A stretch of DNA of 64,000 nt. It comes from Algoriphagus kandeliae (GTDB lineage Bacteria; Bacteroidota; Bacteroidia; Cytophagales; Cyclobacteriaceae). The notes beneath the pieces are model-generated. The model worked only from the letters and a program-made list of their open reading frames with translations, was not told the DNA's origin and ran no database searches. Shown here in pieces: positions 18,032 to 26,478 of the stretch (the stretch's first letter is position 1; each line of letters starts with the position of its first letter). Location of the stretch: NCBI RefSeq assembly GCF_004571135.1, contig NZ_SPSB01000003.1, positions 773,333-837,332 on the forward strand, read 5' to 3'. The position numbers and the translations under genes were made by a program.

Positions 18032-18616
18032 GTGAAACACAGATTAGCATTTTTGCTATTCCTTTTACCATTTTTGGGGATAGCACAGGAAAGAGGAGCT
18101 GGAATTCGACTAGGTGAACCATTCAACTTGACTTACAAGGATTTCTTTGATGATTATTTTTCTTGGGAGGTGATGATAGGAAGCGGAGGAATTAACAGCC
18201 CAGGCTACTATCAGCGTGATTTTGAAAACAACCCACCAAGTTCCAATGCTTTCTACATAGGCCATAGCGCCAGCAAAGGAGTATCTCTTCATGGCCGAGT
18301 GGCCTATCATGAGGATTTTACCGATGTATTTGATATTTCACAAGGATATCTTTTAGGGTATGGAGGAGTAGGCGCGCAGCTACGCACCACTCAGGTTAAC
18401 TATACCTACAACTTGGGAGCAGGTGAAAGTGGTGGAACATTTAGCGAGCAGCGAAGCAATGTTGATTTTGGGCCTGAAGCTTTCGTAGGAGGAGAATACT
18501 ATTTTGATGAATTGCCTATCTCCGTATTTGCCGAAGTAGGAATCTTTTTGGAATTACTGGATCGAGTGGGGCATATCAAAGGTCAAGGAGGAATTGGCGT
18601 TCGCTATTTGTTCTAA
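18032..18616 (+). CDS. Exported beta-barrel-like protein, unknown function
   Basis: 194 residues starting at a GTG (18032) so as to give the signal peptide MKHRLAFLLFLLPFLGIAQ. The mature part has Gly/aromatic-rich alternating strands and ends GQGGIGVRYLF, consistent with a small outer-membrane barrel. It lies 40 bp after the ABC exporter and 3 nt before the next gene. Confidence 0.7.
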   Translation: MKHRLAFLLFLLPFLGIAQERGAGIRLGEPFNLTYKDFFDDYFSWEVMIGSGGINSPGYYQRDFENNPPSSNAFYIGHSASKGVSLHGRVAYHEDFTDVFDISQGYLLGYGGVGAQLRTTQVNYTYNLGAGESGGTFSEQRSNVDFGPEAFVGGEYYFDELPISVFAEVGIFLELLDRVGHIKGQGGIGVRYLF

Positions 18617-18619
18617 ACC

Positions 18620-19138
18620 ATGAGCAGAAAACTTATCGTAATCCTAGTATTCCTAGCCTTTTTGGTCTTGGGAGGATTAATCATTTTCAATTACTTGGGA
18701 GGAAACAATCCTATTCAAATCACCCTTGTAAATCAAAAACCTACTCCCCTTTCAGGTATTTATTATGTTGGGACTCCTCAGGATCCTTCATTGAAAGAAA
18801 CCTTTGAAAAAATCGAGACTGAGAAGTCCTTACATCCTGGAAGCTTTTTGCAGACAATCTATGAAGTCGAACCTGCTGGAAAGTTAGATACCATGCGGGT
18901 TTTTGTGGGAATTGACCAATTACTGGTTGGCGATGAATACGAGCAGTTGGTTTTTGAGGAGAATCGCTACTTACTAGCCAGAATTCAAGGAAGTCGATGG
19001 GTCATGCCAGGACCTGAAAAGGTAAAAAGTAGACTTCAGGACTTTGCCGACTCGGCAAAACTTGAATTATCAGAAATTTTTATCGATAAGATAATCTCTG
19101 AAAATGAGGTACATGTGATCGCTCCGATAAGGAATTGA
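18620..19138 (+). CDS. Membrane-anchored protein, unknown function
   Basis: 172 residues with one N-terminal membrane helix (about 5-26, LIVILVFLAFLVLGGLIIF) and a soluble extracytoplasmic part. Not recognised as a family. It begins 3 nt after the barrel-like gene and is probably co-transcribed with it. Confidence 0.65.
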   Translation: MSRKLIVILVFLAFLVLGGLIIFNYLGGNNPIQITLVNQKPTPLSGIYYVGTPQDPSLKETFEKIETEKSLHPGSFLQTIYEVEPAGKLDTMRVFVGIDQLLVGDEYEQLVFEENRYLLARIQGSRWVMPGPEKVKSRLQDFADSAKLELSEIFIDKIISENEVHVIAPIRN

Positions 19139-19216
19139 GAGCTTTTTACATTTTTTAACCAAACCTATTTCTGAAATTTTCGTGACAATAATTATTACTA
19201 AGCCAAATAAAATTTT

Positions 19217-19750
19217 ATGAAAAAACTTATTGCAATATTTGGTTTCGCAACAATGTTTGCATTCCAAGCCTGTGAAGGACCCGTAGGACCTCCAGGCCCT
19301 CCCGGACAAGATGGATTAGACGGTATCACTATCGTAGGGGAAGCTTTTGAAGTAGAAGTGGACTTTACAGAAGCAAATGATTACCGAGAGTTGTTTGAAT
19401 TTGATCCAGCCATTTTAGATAGTGATGTAGTTCTTGTCTATATCCGTTGGGAGCAAGATGGAAATACCCCTATCTGGAGGCCCCTTCCACAGACTATTTT
19501 CTTTGAAGAAGGCGTGCTAATGTACAATTATGACTTTACCCAATTTGACTTTTCCGTCTTTTTGGATGGGCCATTGGATTACAGTTTGCTTTCCTCAGAT
19601 TGGACAGATAATCAGCTATTTCGAATCGTAATTGTACCTGCAGATTTTGCTGGCTCCAGAATTGATTTCTCCGATTACGAAGCTGTCACCAAGTTATTGG
19701 GAATAGAAGAGGATGATTTTATTCCACTCAAACCAAAATCCAAAAATTAA
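19217..19750 (+). CDS. Lipoprotein with short collagen-like Gly-X-Y segment
   Basis: 177 residues. Signal and lipobox AFQAC (Cys19) are followed at once by seven Gly-X-Y triplets (GPVGPPGPPGQDGLDG), a collagen-like tract directly next to the lipid anchor. The rest, about 130 residues, is an acidic Asp/Phe-rich domain of unknown fold. Such lipoproteins recur in Bacteroidota, where the tract may act as a rigid spacer or trimer seed (inference). Monocistronic, with a terminator downstream. Confidence 0.75.
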   Translation: MKKLIAIFGFATMFAFQACEGPVGPPGPPGQDGLDGITIVGEAFEVEVDFTEANDYRELFEFDPAILDSDVVLVYIRWEQDGNTPIWRPLPQTIFFEEGVLMYNYDFTQFDFSVFLDGPLDYSLLSSDWTDNQLFRIVIVPADFAGSRIDFSDYEAVTKLLGIEEDDFIPLKPKSKN

Positions 19751-19776
19751 TATTCACTAAACCAACTTCTACCACA

Positions 19777-19813
19777 AACAGGATTGAAGCGGTGCTACAA
19801 TCCTGTTTTTTTT
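19777..19813 (+). terminator. Intrinsic terminator after the collagen-like lipoprotein gene
   Basis: 10-bp perfect stem (19777-19786 with 19798-19807) and a run of Ts to 19813. Confidence 0.85.
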
Positions 19814-19836
19814 AATACCAAATATTATTTGCTTCC

Positions 19837-19844
19837 TATCTTTG
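19837..19844 (+). promoter_or_regulatory. hemE -7 promoter box TATCTTTG
   Basis: A perfect TAnnTTTG box four bases before the hemE ATG at 19849, which implies a leaderless mRNA. A matching TTG at -33 is not clear, because that position is in the terminator T-run. Confidence 0.45.
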
Positions 19845-19848
19845 CCGC

Positions 19849-20874
19849 ATGAAACTTCAAAATGATCTACTGCTTCGGGCAGCAAAAGGTGAAAAAGTAG
19901 AACGCACTCCGGTGTGGCTGATGCGTCAAGCAGGACGAATTCTTCCCGAATACCGTGCCGTGCGTGAGTCCGTTTCAGGCTTTATCGAACTTGCCCAAAC
20001 TCCTGAATTAGCCGCAGAGGTGACTATCCAGCCAGTAGATTTATTAGGAGTGGACGCTGCCATCATTTTTTCAGATATTCTAGTAATTCCAGAAGCCATG
20101 GGATTACCTTATGAAATGGTGGAAAAGCGAGGGCCTTGGTTTCCAAACACAGTTTCTTCGGAAGAAGATCTGAAAAAATTACGAATCGCTGACGGTGCAA
20201 ATGACCTGAGCTATGTCATCAAAGCGATTGAAATCACCAAAAAAAACCTAAACGGCCGAGTACCGCTAATTGGTTTTGCAGGGGCACCTTGGACCATTTT
20301 TGCATACATGATCGAGGGAAGTGGAAGCAAGACCTTCTCCAAGGCTAGAGCGATGCTTTATAAAGAGCCGGCCTTTTCCCATCGCCTGCTCCAAATGATC
20401 ACTGACAGTACGATCAACTATCTAAAAGCCCAAATTGAGGCCGGGGCAGATTTGATTCAAATCTTTGATTCCTGGGCCGGCATTCTTGGTCCAGATCAAT
20501 ATGAGGAGTTTTCCCTTCGATACATTTCCCAGATTTGCGATGCCATTCAAGAAGTTCCAAAAACTGTTTTTGCAAAGGGAGCATTCTTTGCTAGGGAAGC
20601 TATGGGGAAATTGAATTGTGAAACGATCGGTTTGGATTGGAATATGGGAATCGCTGAATCCAGAAAATTAATCGGACCAAACAAGACTCTTCAAGGAAAT
20701 TTAGACCCAGCCGCACTTTACGGTTCACCCGAACAAATACAGATTGCGACTCAGAAAATGATGGGAGAATTCCGGGGAAGCAGACATATCGCCAATTTGG
20801 GTCATGGAGTTTATCCGGATATTGACCCGGAAATGGTAAAAGTCTTTATTCAGACGGTAAAAGACTTTCGGTAA
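19849..20874 (+). CDS. hemE: Uroporphyrinogen III decarboxylase
   Basis: 341 residues, normal length. The substrate-binding N-terminal motif [16 protein letters not shown] is intact, followed by [26 protein letters not shown] and [13 protein letters not shown]. It decarboxylates the four acetate side chains of uroporphyrinogen III to coproporphyrinogen III in haem synthesis, in the cytoplasm. hemB lies about 8 kb away, so the pathway is dispersed. It converges with the MOSC gene, with a 4-nt gap. Confidence 0.97.
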   Translation: MKLQNDLLLRAAKGEKVERTPVWLMRQAGRILPEYRAVRESVSGFIELAQTPELAAEVTIQPVDLLGVDAAIIFSDILVIPEAMGLPYEMVEKRGPWFPNTVSSEEDLKKLRIADGANDLSYVIKAIEITKKNLNGRVPLIGFAGAPWTIFAYMIEGSGSKTFSKARAMLYKEPAFSHRLLQMITDSTINYLKAQIEAGADLIQIFDSWAGILGPDQYEEFSLRYISQICDAIQEVPKTVFAKGAFFAREAMGKLNCETIGLDWNMGIAESRKLIGPNKTLQGNLDPAALYGSPEQIQIATQKMMGEFRGSRHIANLGHGVYPDIDPEMVKVFIQTVKDFR

Positions 20875-20878
20875 CCAA

Positions 20879-21685
20879 TTATTCAGAAATATTAATCGGA
20901 TCACCAATTTTCACCACTCCTTCACCCAAAGCAACCATATTCTGACCAAAAAGGACTTTATTTCCTTTGGTCCGATAGGATGACAAAGTCCGAAGCGGTT
21001 CTTTGCTTTTTATTCCTGTCTCTTGGTCTACGGTGATCAATACACAGCGTGCGCAGGGCTTGACCACTTGAAAATCAACAGATCCGATTTTAATCTTTTT
21101 AAAAGTATCTTCTTGAAAAGGTTTTCCTCCAGAAAAAACCAAATTAGGGCGAAAGCGATCCATCGAAACAGGTTTTTCCAGTTTTTGATTGAGATCATTT
21201 AGAGATTCCTCTCCAATTAGTAAGTAAGGCATCCCATCTGCAAAACTGACAGCCTCTCCCCTTACTGCATATTTTGGACTTACTAGCCTTCGAGTTGATT
21301 CAGGCATTTTCACAAGTCTAACGTGCTTACCCAAAAAATCAGAAAACCAGCGATCAAACTTGGCATCGACCAACTTGGCAGTCATTGTATCATCCCAAAC
21401 GACCACCTCTACGGACTCCTCTCCTTCTTGGTCAAAAGGAATCAATAGGAAATTTCCTGGATCATGTTTTGGAAATACTTTTAGGGCATCTTGGGAAAGT
21501 TCTACTTGAAGCAAAGCTAATTTTGGAAAGGAACGCTGAGACACAAAAACACCTTCTTCATCTATAAGCATCCATCGCCTATCATAGCGAAAACCTTTTT
21601 CTTCTACAGTTGCTTCATTCAAACGAATTCCCCCCAATGATTTGATCGGGTAGATATAAATATCCTGAATTATAAGTGAATCCAT
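20879..21685 (-). CDS. MOSC domain protein (molybdenum cofactor sulfurase C-terminal family)
   Basis: 268 residues with an N-terminal MOSC beta-barrel domain (LIIQDIYIYPIKSLGGIRL) and a C-terminal MOSC domain containing the conserved Cys in VKPCARCVLITVDQETG near residue 218. Related proteins handle sulfur for molybdenum enzymes or, as YcbX/mARC-like proteins, reduce N-hydroxylated compounds with a bound molybdenum cofactor. Neither role can be chosen from the sequence; no molybdenum genes flank it. Confidence 0.85.
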   Translation of the reverse strand: MDSLIIQDIYIYPIKSLGGIRLNEATVEEKGFRYDRRWMLIDEEGVFVSQRSFPKLALLQVELSQDALKVFPKHDPGNFLLIPFDQEGEESVEVVVWDDTMTAKLVDAKFDRWFSDFLGKHVRLVKMPESTRRLVSPKYAVRGEAVSFADGMPYLLIGEESLNDLNQKLEKPVSMDRFRPNLVFSGGKPFQEDTFKKIKIGSVDFQVVKPCARCVLITVDQETGIKSKEPLRTLSSYRTKGNKVLFGQNMVALGEGVVKIGDPINISE

Positions 21686-21754
21686 GGTTTGATTAGAGTA
21701 AGGAGCACAAGTTAACCCCTCTTATCTAATTTTTGATTTACCATGAGTGTTTGT

Positions 21755-21925
21755 TTAGAAAAACCACTGTTTTAGAAGTAGAATCCCAAAACCGATTCGA
21801 GTCATCATCCCAAAAATCATCAATAAAAGGAATATCATGGTCCACTTTAACCGGTCTTGACTTCGCTTTTTGCCAAAAAATTGTCTCATACCAAAAAGAT
21901 GAAGAGGAGTAAGAAAAGGTTGCAT
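21755..21925 (-). CDS. Small single-helix membrane protein (56 aa)
   Basis: A short frame beginning ATG at 21925, reading MQPFLTPLHLFGMRQFFGKK, a basic region (RSQDRLKW), then one membrane helix (TMIFLLLMIFGMMTRIGFGI) and a stop at 21755. Basic inside and hydrophobic core are typical of real small membrane proteins, and the overlapping longer frame on the same strand looks like a random translation. No family name. It lies between the MOSC gene and an inverted repeat upstream of dnaK. Confidence 0.45.
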   Translation of the reverse strand: MQPFLTPLHLFGMRQFFGKKRSQDRLKWTMIFLLLMIFGMMTRIGFGILLLKQWFF

Positions 21926-21942
21926 AGAGAATCAAAAAATCC

Positions 21943-22029
21943 TGTCACAATCTCAGATTTCTAAAAACTAACCGTGCCATTATGAAGGAAAACTTCTTGG
22001 AATCTGCCAGTGAATCTGACATTGTGACA
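21943..22029. promoter_or_regulatory. Long imperfect inverted repeat upstream of dnaK
   Basis: Arms 21943-21959 and 22013-22029 match at 16 of 17 positions, with a 53-nt loop. The second arm ends 83 bp before the dnaK start. It contains the pair TGTCA/TGACA. It could be a regulatory site (heat-shock operator) or a structured leader; it does not resemble the CIRCE operator. Confidence 0.45.
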
Positions 22030-22112
22030 CAAAAAAATCAAAATTATCAGATGGCATAAGCATTGAAGCAAAGGAAATAAACCGAATCAGAAACTAAATA
22101 AAATTTATAATC

Positions 22113-24029
22113 ATGGGAAAAATTATAGGCATTGACTTGGGTACCACCAACTCCTGCGTAGCCGTAATGGAGGGAAATGAGCCTGTAGTCATCCAAAACA
22201 GTGAAGGAAGAAGAACTACCCCATCTATTGTAGCATTTCTAGACAATGGAAATGGCGAGCGAAAAGTAGGTGATCCTGCCAAGCGTCAGGCCATCACCAA
22301 CCCCGCAAATACCATTTCATCTGTAAAACGATTTATGGGTAAAAAATTCTCTGAGGTTTCCGAAGAGAAAAAACACGCTTCCTACAAAGTGGAGCAAGGA
22401 CCAAACGACACCGTTGCAATCAAAATCGGTGACCGTTCCTACACCCCACAGGAAATTTCTGCAATGATTCTTCAGAAAATGAAGAGTACTGCTGAAGACT
22501 TCTTGGGACAAGAAGTGACTGAAGCAGTTATTACCGTGCCTGCTTACTTCAATGATGCCGAGCGTCAAGCCACCAAAGAAGCTGGACAAATTGCCGGTTT
22601 GGAAGTGAAGCGTATCATCAACGAGCCTACCGCAGCGGCTTTGGCATACGGTATGGACAAGAAAAATCAGGACATGAAAATCGCTGTGTATGACCTCGGT
22701 GGTGGTACCTTCGATATTTCAATCCTTGAACTAGGCGATGGTGTATTCGAAGTAAAATCAACCAATGGTGATGTACACTTGGGTGGTGACGACTTTGACC
22801 AAGTAATCATCAACTGGCTTGCTGATGAATTCATGGCGGAAGAGCAAATCGATCTGAGAAAGGACCCTATGGCTCTTCAAAGATTGAAAGAAGCAGCTGA
22901 AAAGGCGAAAATCGAGCTTTCCAGCTCCTCTTCTACCGAAATCAACTTGCCTTACATCACAGCAACTCAAACTGGACCAAAGCACTTGGTAAGAACATTG
23001 AGCCGATCTAAGTTCGAGCAACTTTCTGAAGACTTGGTGAAACGATCCATGGAGCCTTGTAAAAAAGCGCTTCAAGATGCTGGACTAACTGCTTCTGAAA
23101 TTGACGAAGTAATCTTGGTCGGTGGATCTACTCGAATTCCTAAGATTCAAGAAGAAGTTGAGAAGTTCTTCGGCAAGAAGCCTTCTAAGGGTGTAAACCC
23201 TGACGAAGTAGTAGCTATCGGAGCTGCTATCCAAGGCGGTGTATTGACTGGTGAAGTGAAAGATGTACTTCTTTTGGACGTAACTCCTCTATCTCTTGGT
23301 ATCGAAACCATGGGCGGAGTATTCACCAAATTGATCGAAGCCAACACGACAATTCCTACCAAGAAATCTGAAGTGTTCTCTACTGCTGCTGACAATCAGC
23401 CTGCTGTAGATATCCACGTACTTCAAGGTGAGAGACCTTTGGCTAAGGACAACCGAACCATCGGTAGATTCCAGTTGACAGATATCCCGCCAGCACCAAG
23501 AGGAGTACCTCAAATCGAAGTTACTTTCGACATTGATGCGAACGGTATCCTCAACGTATCTGCAAAGGATAAAGGAACTGGAAAAGAACAGAAAATCAAG
23601 ATCGAAGCTTCTTCTGGACTTTCTCAGGAGGATATTGACCGAATGAAGAAAGAAGCTGAAGCAAATGCAGCAGCTGACAAGGCTGAAAAAGAAAAGATCG
23701 AAAAGCTTAACCAAGCTGACAGCTTAATTTTCCAGACTGAAAAGCAGTTGAAAGAATATGGCGATAAGCTTTCTGAAGGTAACAAAACTGCCATCAACGG
23801 AGCTTTGGATAAACTGAAAGCTGCTCACCAGTCTCAAGATTTGGCTGGAGTTGATGCTGGAATGGAAGAGCTAAATAAAGCTTGGGAAGCTGCTTCTCAG
23901 GAAATCTACAATGCAACTCAAGGAGCGGGAGCTCAGCCAGGTGCTGACGCAGGAGCTACTGGAGCAAGCGATAGCGGAGACGGAGTCTCTGACGTAGATT
24001 ACGAAGAGGTTAGCGAAGACAAGAAGTAA
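22113..24029 (+). CDS. dnaK: Molecular chaperone DnaK (Hsp70)
   Basis: 638 residues. ATPase domain begins [16 protein letters not shown], with [13 protein letters not shown] and [13 protein letters not shown]; substrate-binding domain from about 390, with [18 protein letters not shown]; a C-terminal Gly/Ala-rich linker and the acidic tail [12 protein letters not shown]. It binds exposed hydrophobic peptides in the cytoplasm, with DnaJ and GrpE. Neither partner is next to it here. Codon choice in this gene looks strongly biased to a small set, as expected for a highly expressed gene (by eye). Two hairpins follow it. Confidence 0.98.
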   Translation: MGKIIGIDLGTTNSCVAVMEGNEPVVIQNSEGRRTTPSIVAFLDNGNGERKVGDPAKRQAITNPANTISSVKRFMGKKFSEVSEEKKHASYKVEQGPNDTVAIKIGDRSYTPQEISAMILQKMKSTAEDFLGQEVTEAVITVPAYFNDAERQATKEAGQIAGLEVKRIINEPTAAALAYGMDKKNQDMKIAVYDLGGGTFDISILELGDGVFEVKSTNGDVHLGGDDFDQVIINWLADEFMAEEQIDLRKDPMALQRLKEAAEKAKIELSSSSSTEINLPYITATQTGPKHLVRTLSRSKFEQLSEDLVKRSMEPCKKALQDAGLTASEIDEVILVGGSTRIPKIQEEVEKFFGKKPSKGVNPDEVVAIGAAIQGGVLTGEVKDVLLLDVTPLSLGIETMGGVFTKLIEANTTIPTKKSEVFSTAADNQPAVDIHVLQGERPLAKDNRTIGRFQLTDIPPAPRGVPQIEVTFDIDANGILNVSAKDKGTGKEQKIKIEASSGLSQEDIDRMKKEAEANAAADKAEKEKIEKLNQADSLIFQTEKQLKEYGDKLSEGNKTAINGALDKLKAAHQSQDLAGVDAGMEELNKAWEAASQEIYNATQGAGAQPGADAGATGASDSGDGVSDVDYEEVSEDKK

Positions 24030-24049
24030 TAAAGCTAAACCAATAATTC

Positions 24050-24078
24050 AAAGCACTCGGAAATTACCCGAGTGCTTT
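24050..24078 (+). terminator. dnaK terminator, first hairpin
   Basis: 11-bp perfect stem (24050-24060 with 24068-24078), 7-nt loop. Only a short T-run follows. Confidence 0.75.
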
Positions 24079-24087
24079 TGGCATTCA

Positions 24088-24125
24088 AAAGCCAAGAATC
24101 CCAGCTAGGAATCTTGGCTTTTCTT
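24088..24125 (+). terminator. dnaK terminator, second hairpin
   Basis: Arms 24088-24101 and 24108-24121 pair with one mismatch, 6-nt loop, followed by T-rich sequence. It ends about 25 nt before the GroES-like start, so tandem hairpins insulate dnaK from the next gene or act as its leader. Confidence 0.65.
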
Positions 24126-24149
24126 TCTTTCACACTTTATTTTGAGACC

Positions 24150-24524
24150 ATGCAATTAACCCCAGATAATAAGCTAAAGAAACTCATCGTGGTGGGAGAT
24201 CGGGTACTTATTCGACTTAAAAAACCCAACGAAAAGACTTCAACGGGACTTTACCTTCCTCCTGGTGTTCAGGAAAAAGAAAAAGTCCAGCAAGGCTATA
24301 TTATAAAAGCAGGCCCAGGCTACCCCATCCCCATGCCTGTAGAAGACCATGAACCTTGGATGGAAAATGATGAAAAGGTGAAATATGTCCCGCTCCAAGC
24401 TAAAGAAGGCGACTTGGCTATTTTCCTGTTATCTGGAGCTCATGAGGTGATGTATGAAGGAGAAAAATATTACATCGTATCCCAAGGAGCAATACTAATG
24501 CTCGAACGGGAGCAAGAACTTTAA
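24150..24524 (+). CDS. GroES-like (Cpn10 fold) protein
   Basis: 124 residues from the ATG at 24150; an in-frame TTG further upstream is rejected because it would lie inside the dnaK terminator hairpins. The sequence LKKLIVVGDRVLIRLKKPNEK and STGLYLPPG match the Cpn10 start, and GDLAIFLLSGAHEVMYEGEKYYIVSQGAILM is the Cpn10 C-terminal strand set. It is longer than GroES (about 97) because of an insertion around KAGPGYPIPMPVEDHEPW, and lies next to dnaK, not groEL. It may be a specialised co-chaperone paralogue. Confidence 0.85.
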   Translation: MQLTPDNKLKKLIVVGDRVLIRLKKPNEKTSTGLYLPPGVQEKEKVQQGYIIKAGPGYPIPMPVEDHEPWMENDEKVKYVPLQAKEGDLAIFLLSGAHEVMYEGEKYYIVSQGAILMLEREQEL

Positions 24525-24526
24525 CT

Positions 24527-24559
24527 AAAAATGCCCGATGAAAATCACCGGGCATTTTT
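24527..24559. terminator. Bidirectional terminator after the GroES-like gene
   Basis: 11-bp perfect stem (24527-24537 with 24549-24559), A-run and T-run on its two sides; shared with the convergent gene ending at 24566. Confidence 0.85.
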
Positions 24560-24565
24560 TGTTTC

Positions 24566-24928
24566 TCAATGAAACCAGATTTTTTTCTTTCGCATCCCTT
24601 TTGGAATTATATATGCAGCCTTTGAATTAGTATTCTTCGCAGAATATTCCTTCCATGGCTTCCAATTTTTCGCTTCCAATCCTTTCGGATTATGAATTTC
24701 TTTCCGGGTCCTAATTTTTAATTTGGAAGAGTTTTGATTCCAAGTTTTGGAATTTTTAGCCTCTATCCCTTGAGCATTTTCAGGATTGGCATTGAAGTAC
24801 ACTACAGGATTTTTTTGATTCTTTTCCCACACTGCTTGGTTTTTGGCAGCTGGTCCGGTTGAAATGTTTTGACCGTAAGAATATCCAAAAAGAAGAAATG
24901 CCGAAAGAAGGAAAATGCCTTTTTTCAT
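24566..24928 (-). CDS. Small exported protein with EAKN/W repeats
   Basis: 120 residues from the ATG at 24928, chosen because the signal peptide MKKGIFLLSAFLLFGYSYGQ follows; a longer upstream frame has no signal. The mature protein contains three related units of the form (A/E)AKNxxxW: AAKNQAVWEKN, EAKNSKTWNQN and EAKNWKPWKEY, two of them preceded by QGI/KGL. It is basic (IPKGMRKKKIWFH at the end). No family recognised. Confidence 0.6.
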   Translation of the reverse strand: MKKGIFLLSAFLLFGYSYGQNISTGPAAKNQAVWEKNQKNPVVYFNANPENAQGIEAKNSKTWNQNSSKLKIRTRKEIHNPKGLEAKNWKPWKEYSAKNTNSKAAYIIPKGMRKKKIWFH

Positions 24929-25139
24929 ACGATTTAATTTGGGTTTACAGCTAAATATACTGCCTCCACCAAAAAATGTTTTACAGATACCAACTTTTTT
25001 CAACCTTAACAAAAAGTTGGGATTTGGGAAAATCTTACCGATTAGGCAATAAATCAAGCAGAGATTTAAAACAGATTCTAATTAAATGCTGAACCTGCTA
25101 GTTTCTAAAGGGATACTAGGAAGTCAGGCATTAAAAAGA

Positions 25140-25172
25140 AAAAAACCGGATTGAAAATCAACCCGGCTTTTT
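25140..25172 (-). terminator. Terminator after the amt-associated barrel gene
   Basis: 13-bp stem (25140-25152 with 25160-25172) with two G-U pairs on the minus-strand RNA, T-run at its end. Confidence 0.65.
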
Positions 25173-25199
25173 CTTCAACAATAGACCCTGTTTTCTGAA

Positions 25200-26372
25200 T
25201 CAAAAGGCAAAAACAGCTGCCAAAAGAAAAGATGAAAGGTTTTTGGATGCAGCTAAATCCTTATTCAAAAAGTAATTATTGCCCATGGAGTCCAGTCTGA
25301 TTTCGGGTATGATTGTTAAATTATTTCCAATTTTCGCATTTGCGGAAAGCGTTACCGCGAAGACATTTCCATCTCCGGCATCGTCAAGACCAACTACCCC
25401 GTCAAGTCCTCCATTGAAAACATTGAAATACTCTCCGCGGAGCCCCAAGCCAAAGTTTTCAGAAGGCTTAGCTTGAAGATATCCTGCAAAACCATAAAAC
25501 CCAGACCCTTCTCCATCAAGAGGCAAAACATCTCCTCCGTCAAATTCCTGCCCCGAACTGGTAGTATTATAGGTCGTATTCACCCCTAAATACCAAAAGT
25601 CAGACAGATCAAAGCCTGTAGTCAAATCGATTTGTAGGGTATTCCCGAAAGATGTCTGACCAGGTATAAGCGCTCCATCATTGACCAGTTTCCCGTCATT
25701 ATCCCCATAGACTAAATTAAGGAATGTACTTCCAGATCCTGAGGAATATCCCAATTGCGCCCCATAAATAAAGGATCCAAAGGGATTAAATTCGGTCAGA
25801 TCGGTAGGATTCATGACGGCTGCTATGAAAGAAAATTTATCCGATAAGGCAATGTCAGCTTTCAAACCTGTATGGGAAAAAGGTCCGTAGGAAAACATGT
25901 AAGAAGTAGAGTAGTTGAAGTTTCCAGTCGGGGAGATTACTTCATAGCCTAAAAAGGTATTGAAATTCCCAAAAGTCAACGTGACCTTGTCTGTTGCTTT
26001 CCAATAGACATAAAGTTGGTTAACAATTTGGGAGCTTCCTGCCATTCCACCTGAATAAAGTGGTGAGCCAAAAACTGCATCCTCACCTCGCGGACCAAAA
26101 ACCAAATCAACCACGGCTCCAACTTTTTCGCCATCATAAGTTGCAATCAAATTGGCCATGCCTAGAGAAAATCCTGGTAAATTGGCAAATGAACTAGCCG
26201 GAGCCATCATATTTTCACCCTTATTGGGTGCATTGAAATTGGTCCGGAAATAAGCATCAACAGACCCTGAAATTGTCAATACGGAAGGTGTTTCTTCTTT
26301 TTCTTCCTGAGCAAAAATTTTATAAGAGGTACTTAGACAAATACATATAGTTAGTAGAAATATCTTTTTCAT
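25200..26372 (-). CDS. Outer-membrane beta-barrel porin-like protein (OmpL-like, BBP2 type)
   Basis: 390 residues. Signal peptide MKKIFLLTICICLSTSYKIFAQ, then repeated amphipathic strands with LTISGSVDAYFRTNF at the start and a terminal Phe (LLAAVFAF). The sequence GNFNTFLGYEVISPTGNFNYSTSYMF is a stretch I associate with putative beta-barrel porin-2 proteins. It is downstream of amt on the same strand (106 bp), so it may be the outer-membrane channel for ammonium or another nitrogen compound (inference from context). Confidence 0.8.
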   Translation of the reverse strand: MKKIFLLTICICLSTSYKIFAQEEKEETPSVLTISGSVDAYFRTNFNAPNKGENMMAPASSFANLPGFSLGMANLIATYDGEKVGAVVDLVFGPRGEDAVFGSPLYSGGMAGSSQIVNQLYVYWKATDKVTLTFGNFNTFLGYEVISPTGNFNYSTSYMFSYGPFSHTGLKADIALSDKFSFIAAVMNPTDLTEFNPFGSFIYGAQLGYSSGSGSTFLNLVYGDNDGKLVNDGALIPGQTSFGNTLQIDLTTGFDLSDFWYLGVNTTYNTTSSGQEFDGGDVLPLDGEGSGFYGFAGYLQAKPSENFGLGLRGEYFNVFNGGLDGVVGLDDAGDGNVFAVTLSANAKIGNNLTIIPEIRLDSMGNNYFLNKDLAASKNLSSFLLAAVFAF

Positions 26373-26411
26373 TTTAATTTTGGATGTTGGTTAATGATAG
26401 AGTTGACCAAT

Positions 26412-26465
26412 AGAACCCCTTGCCGTTCGAAAGAGAGTCGCGTTTTTTTCTTCGGCAGGGGTTCT
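26412..26465 (-). other. Long-loop stem between amt and the barrel gene
   Basis: Arms 26412-26425 and 26453-26465 pair over 13 bp with one bulged base, loop 27 nt. On the transcribed (minus) strand no T-run follows, so it is more likely an intercistronic stability element or attenuator than a plain terminator. Confidence 0.5.
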
Positions 26466-26478
26466 TCTTTTTTAGAGA

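Noticed and set aside
21738..21935. Longer frame opposite the small membrane protein
   Set aside because: Low-complexity Ser/Trp-rich translation with no hydrophobic or conserved pattern; the alternative frame on the same strand forms a regular membrane helix.
24072..24149. TTG-started extension of the GroES-like gene
   Set aside because: It runs through the second dnaK terminator hairpin and lacks Cpn10 similarity.
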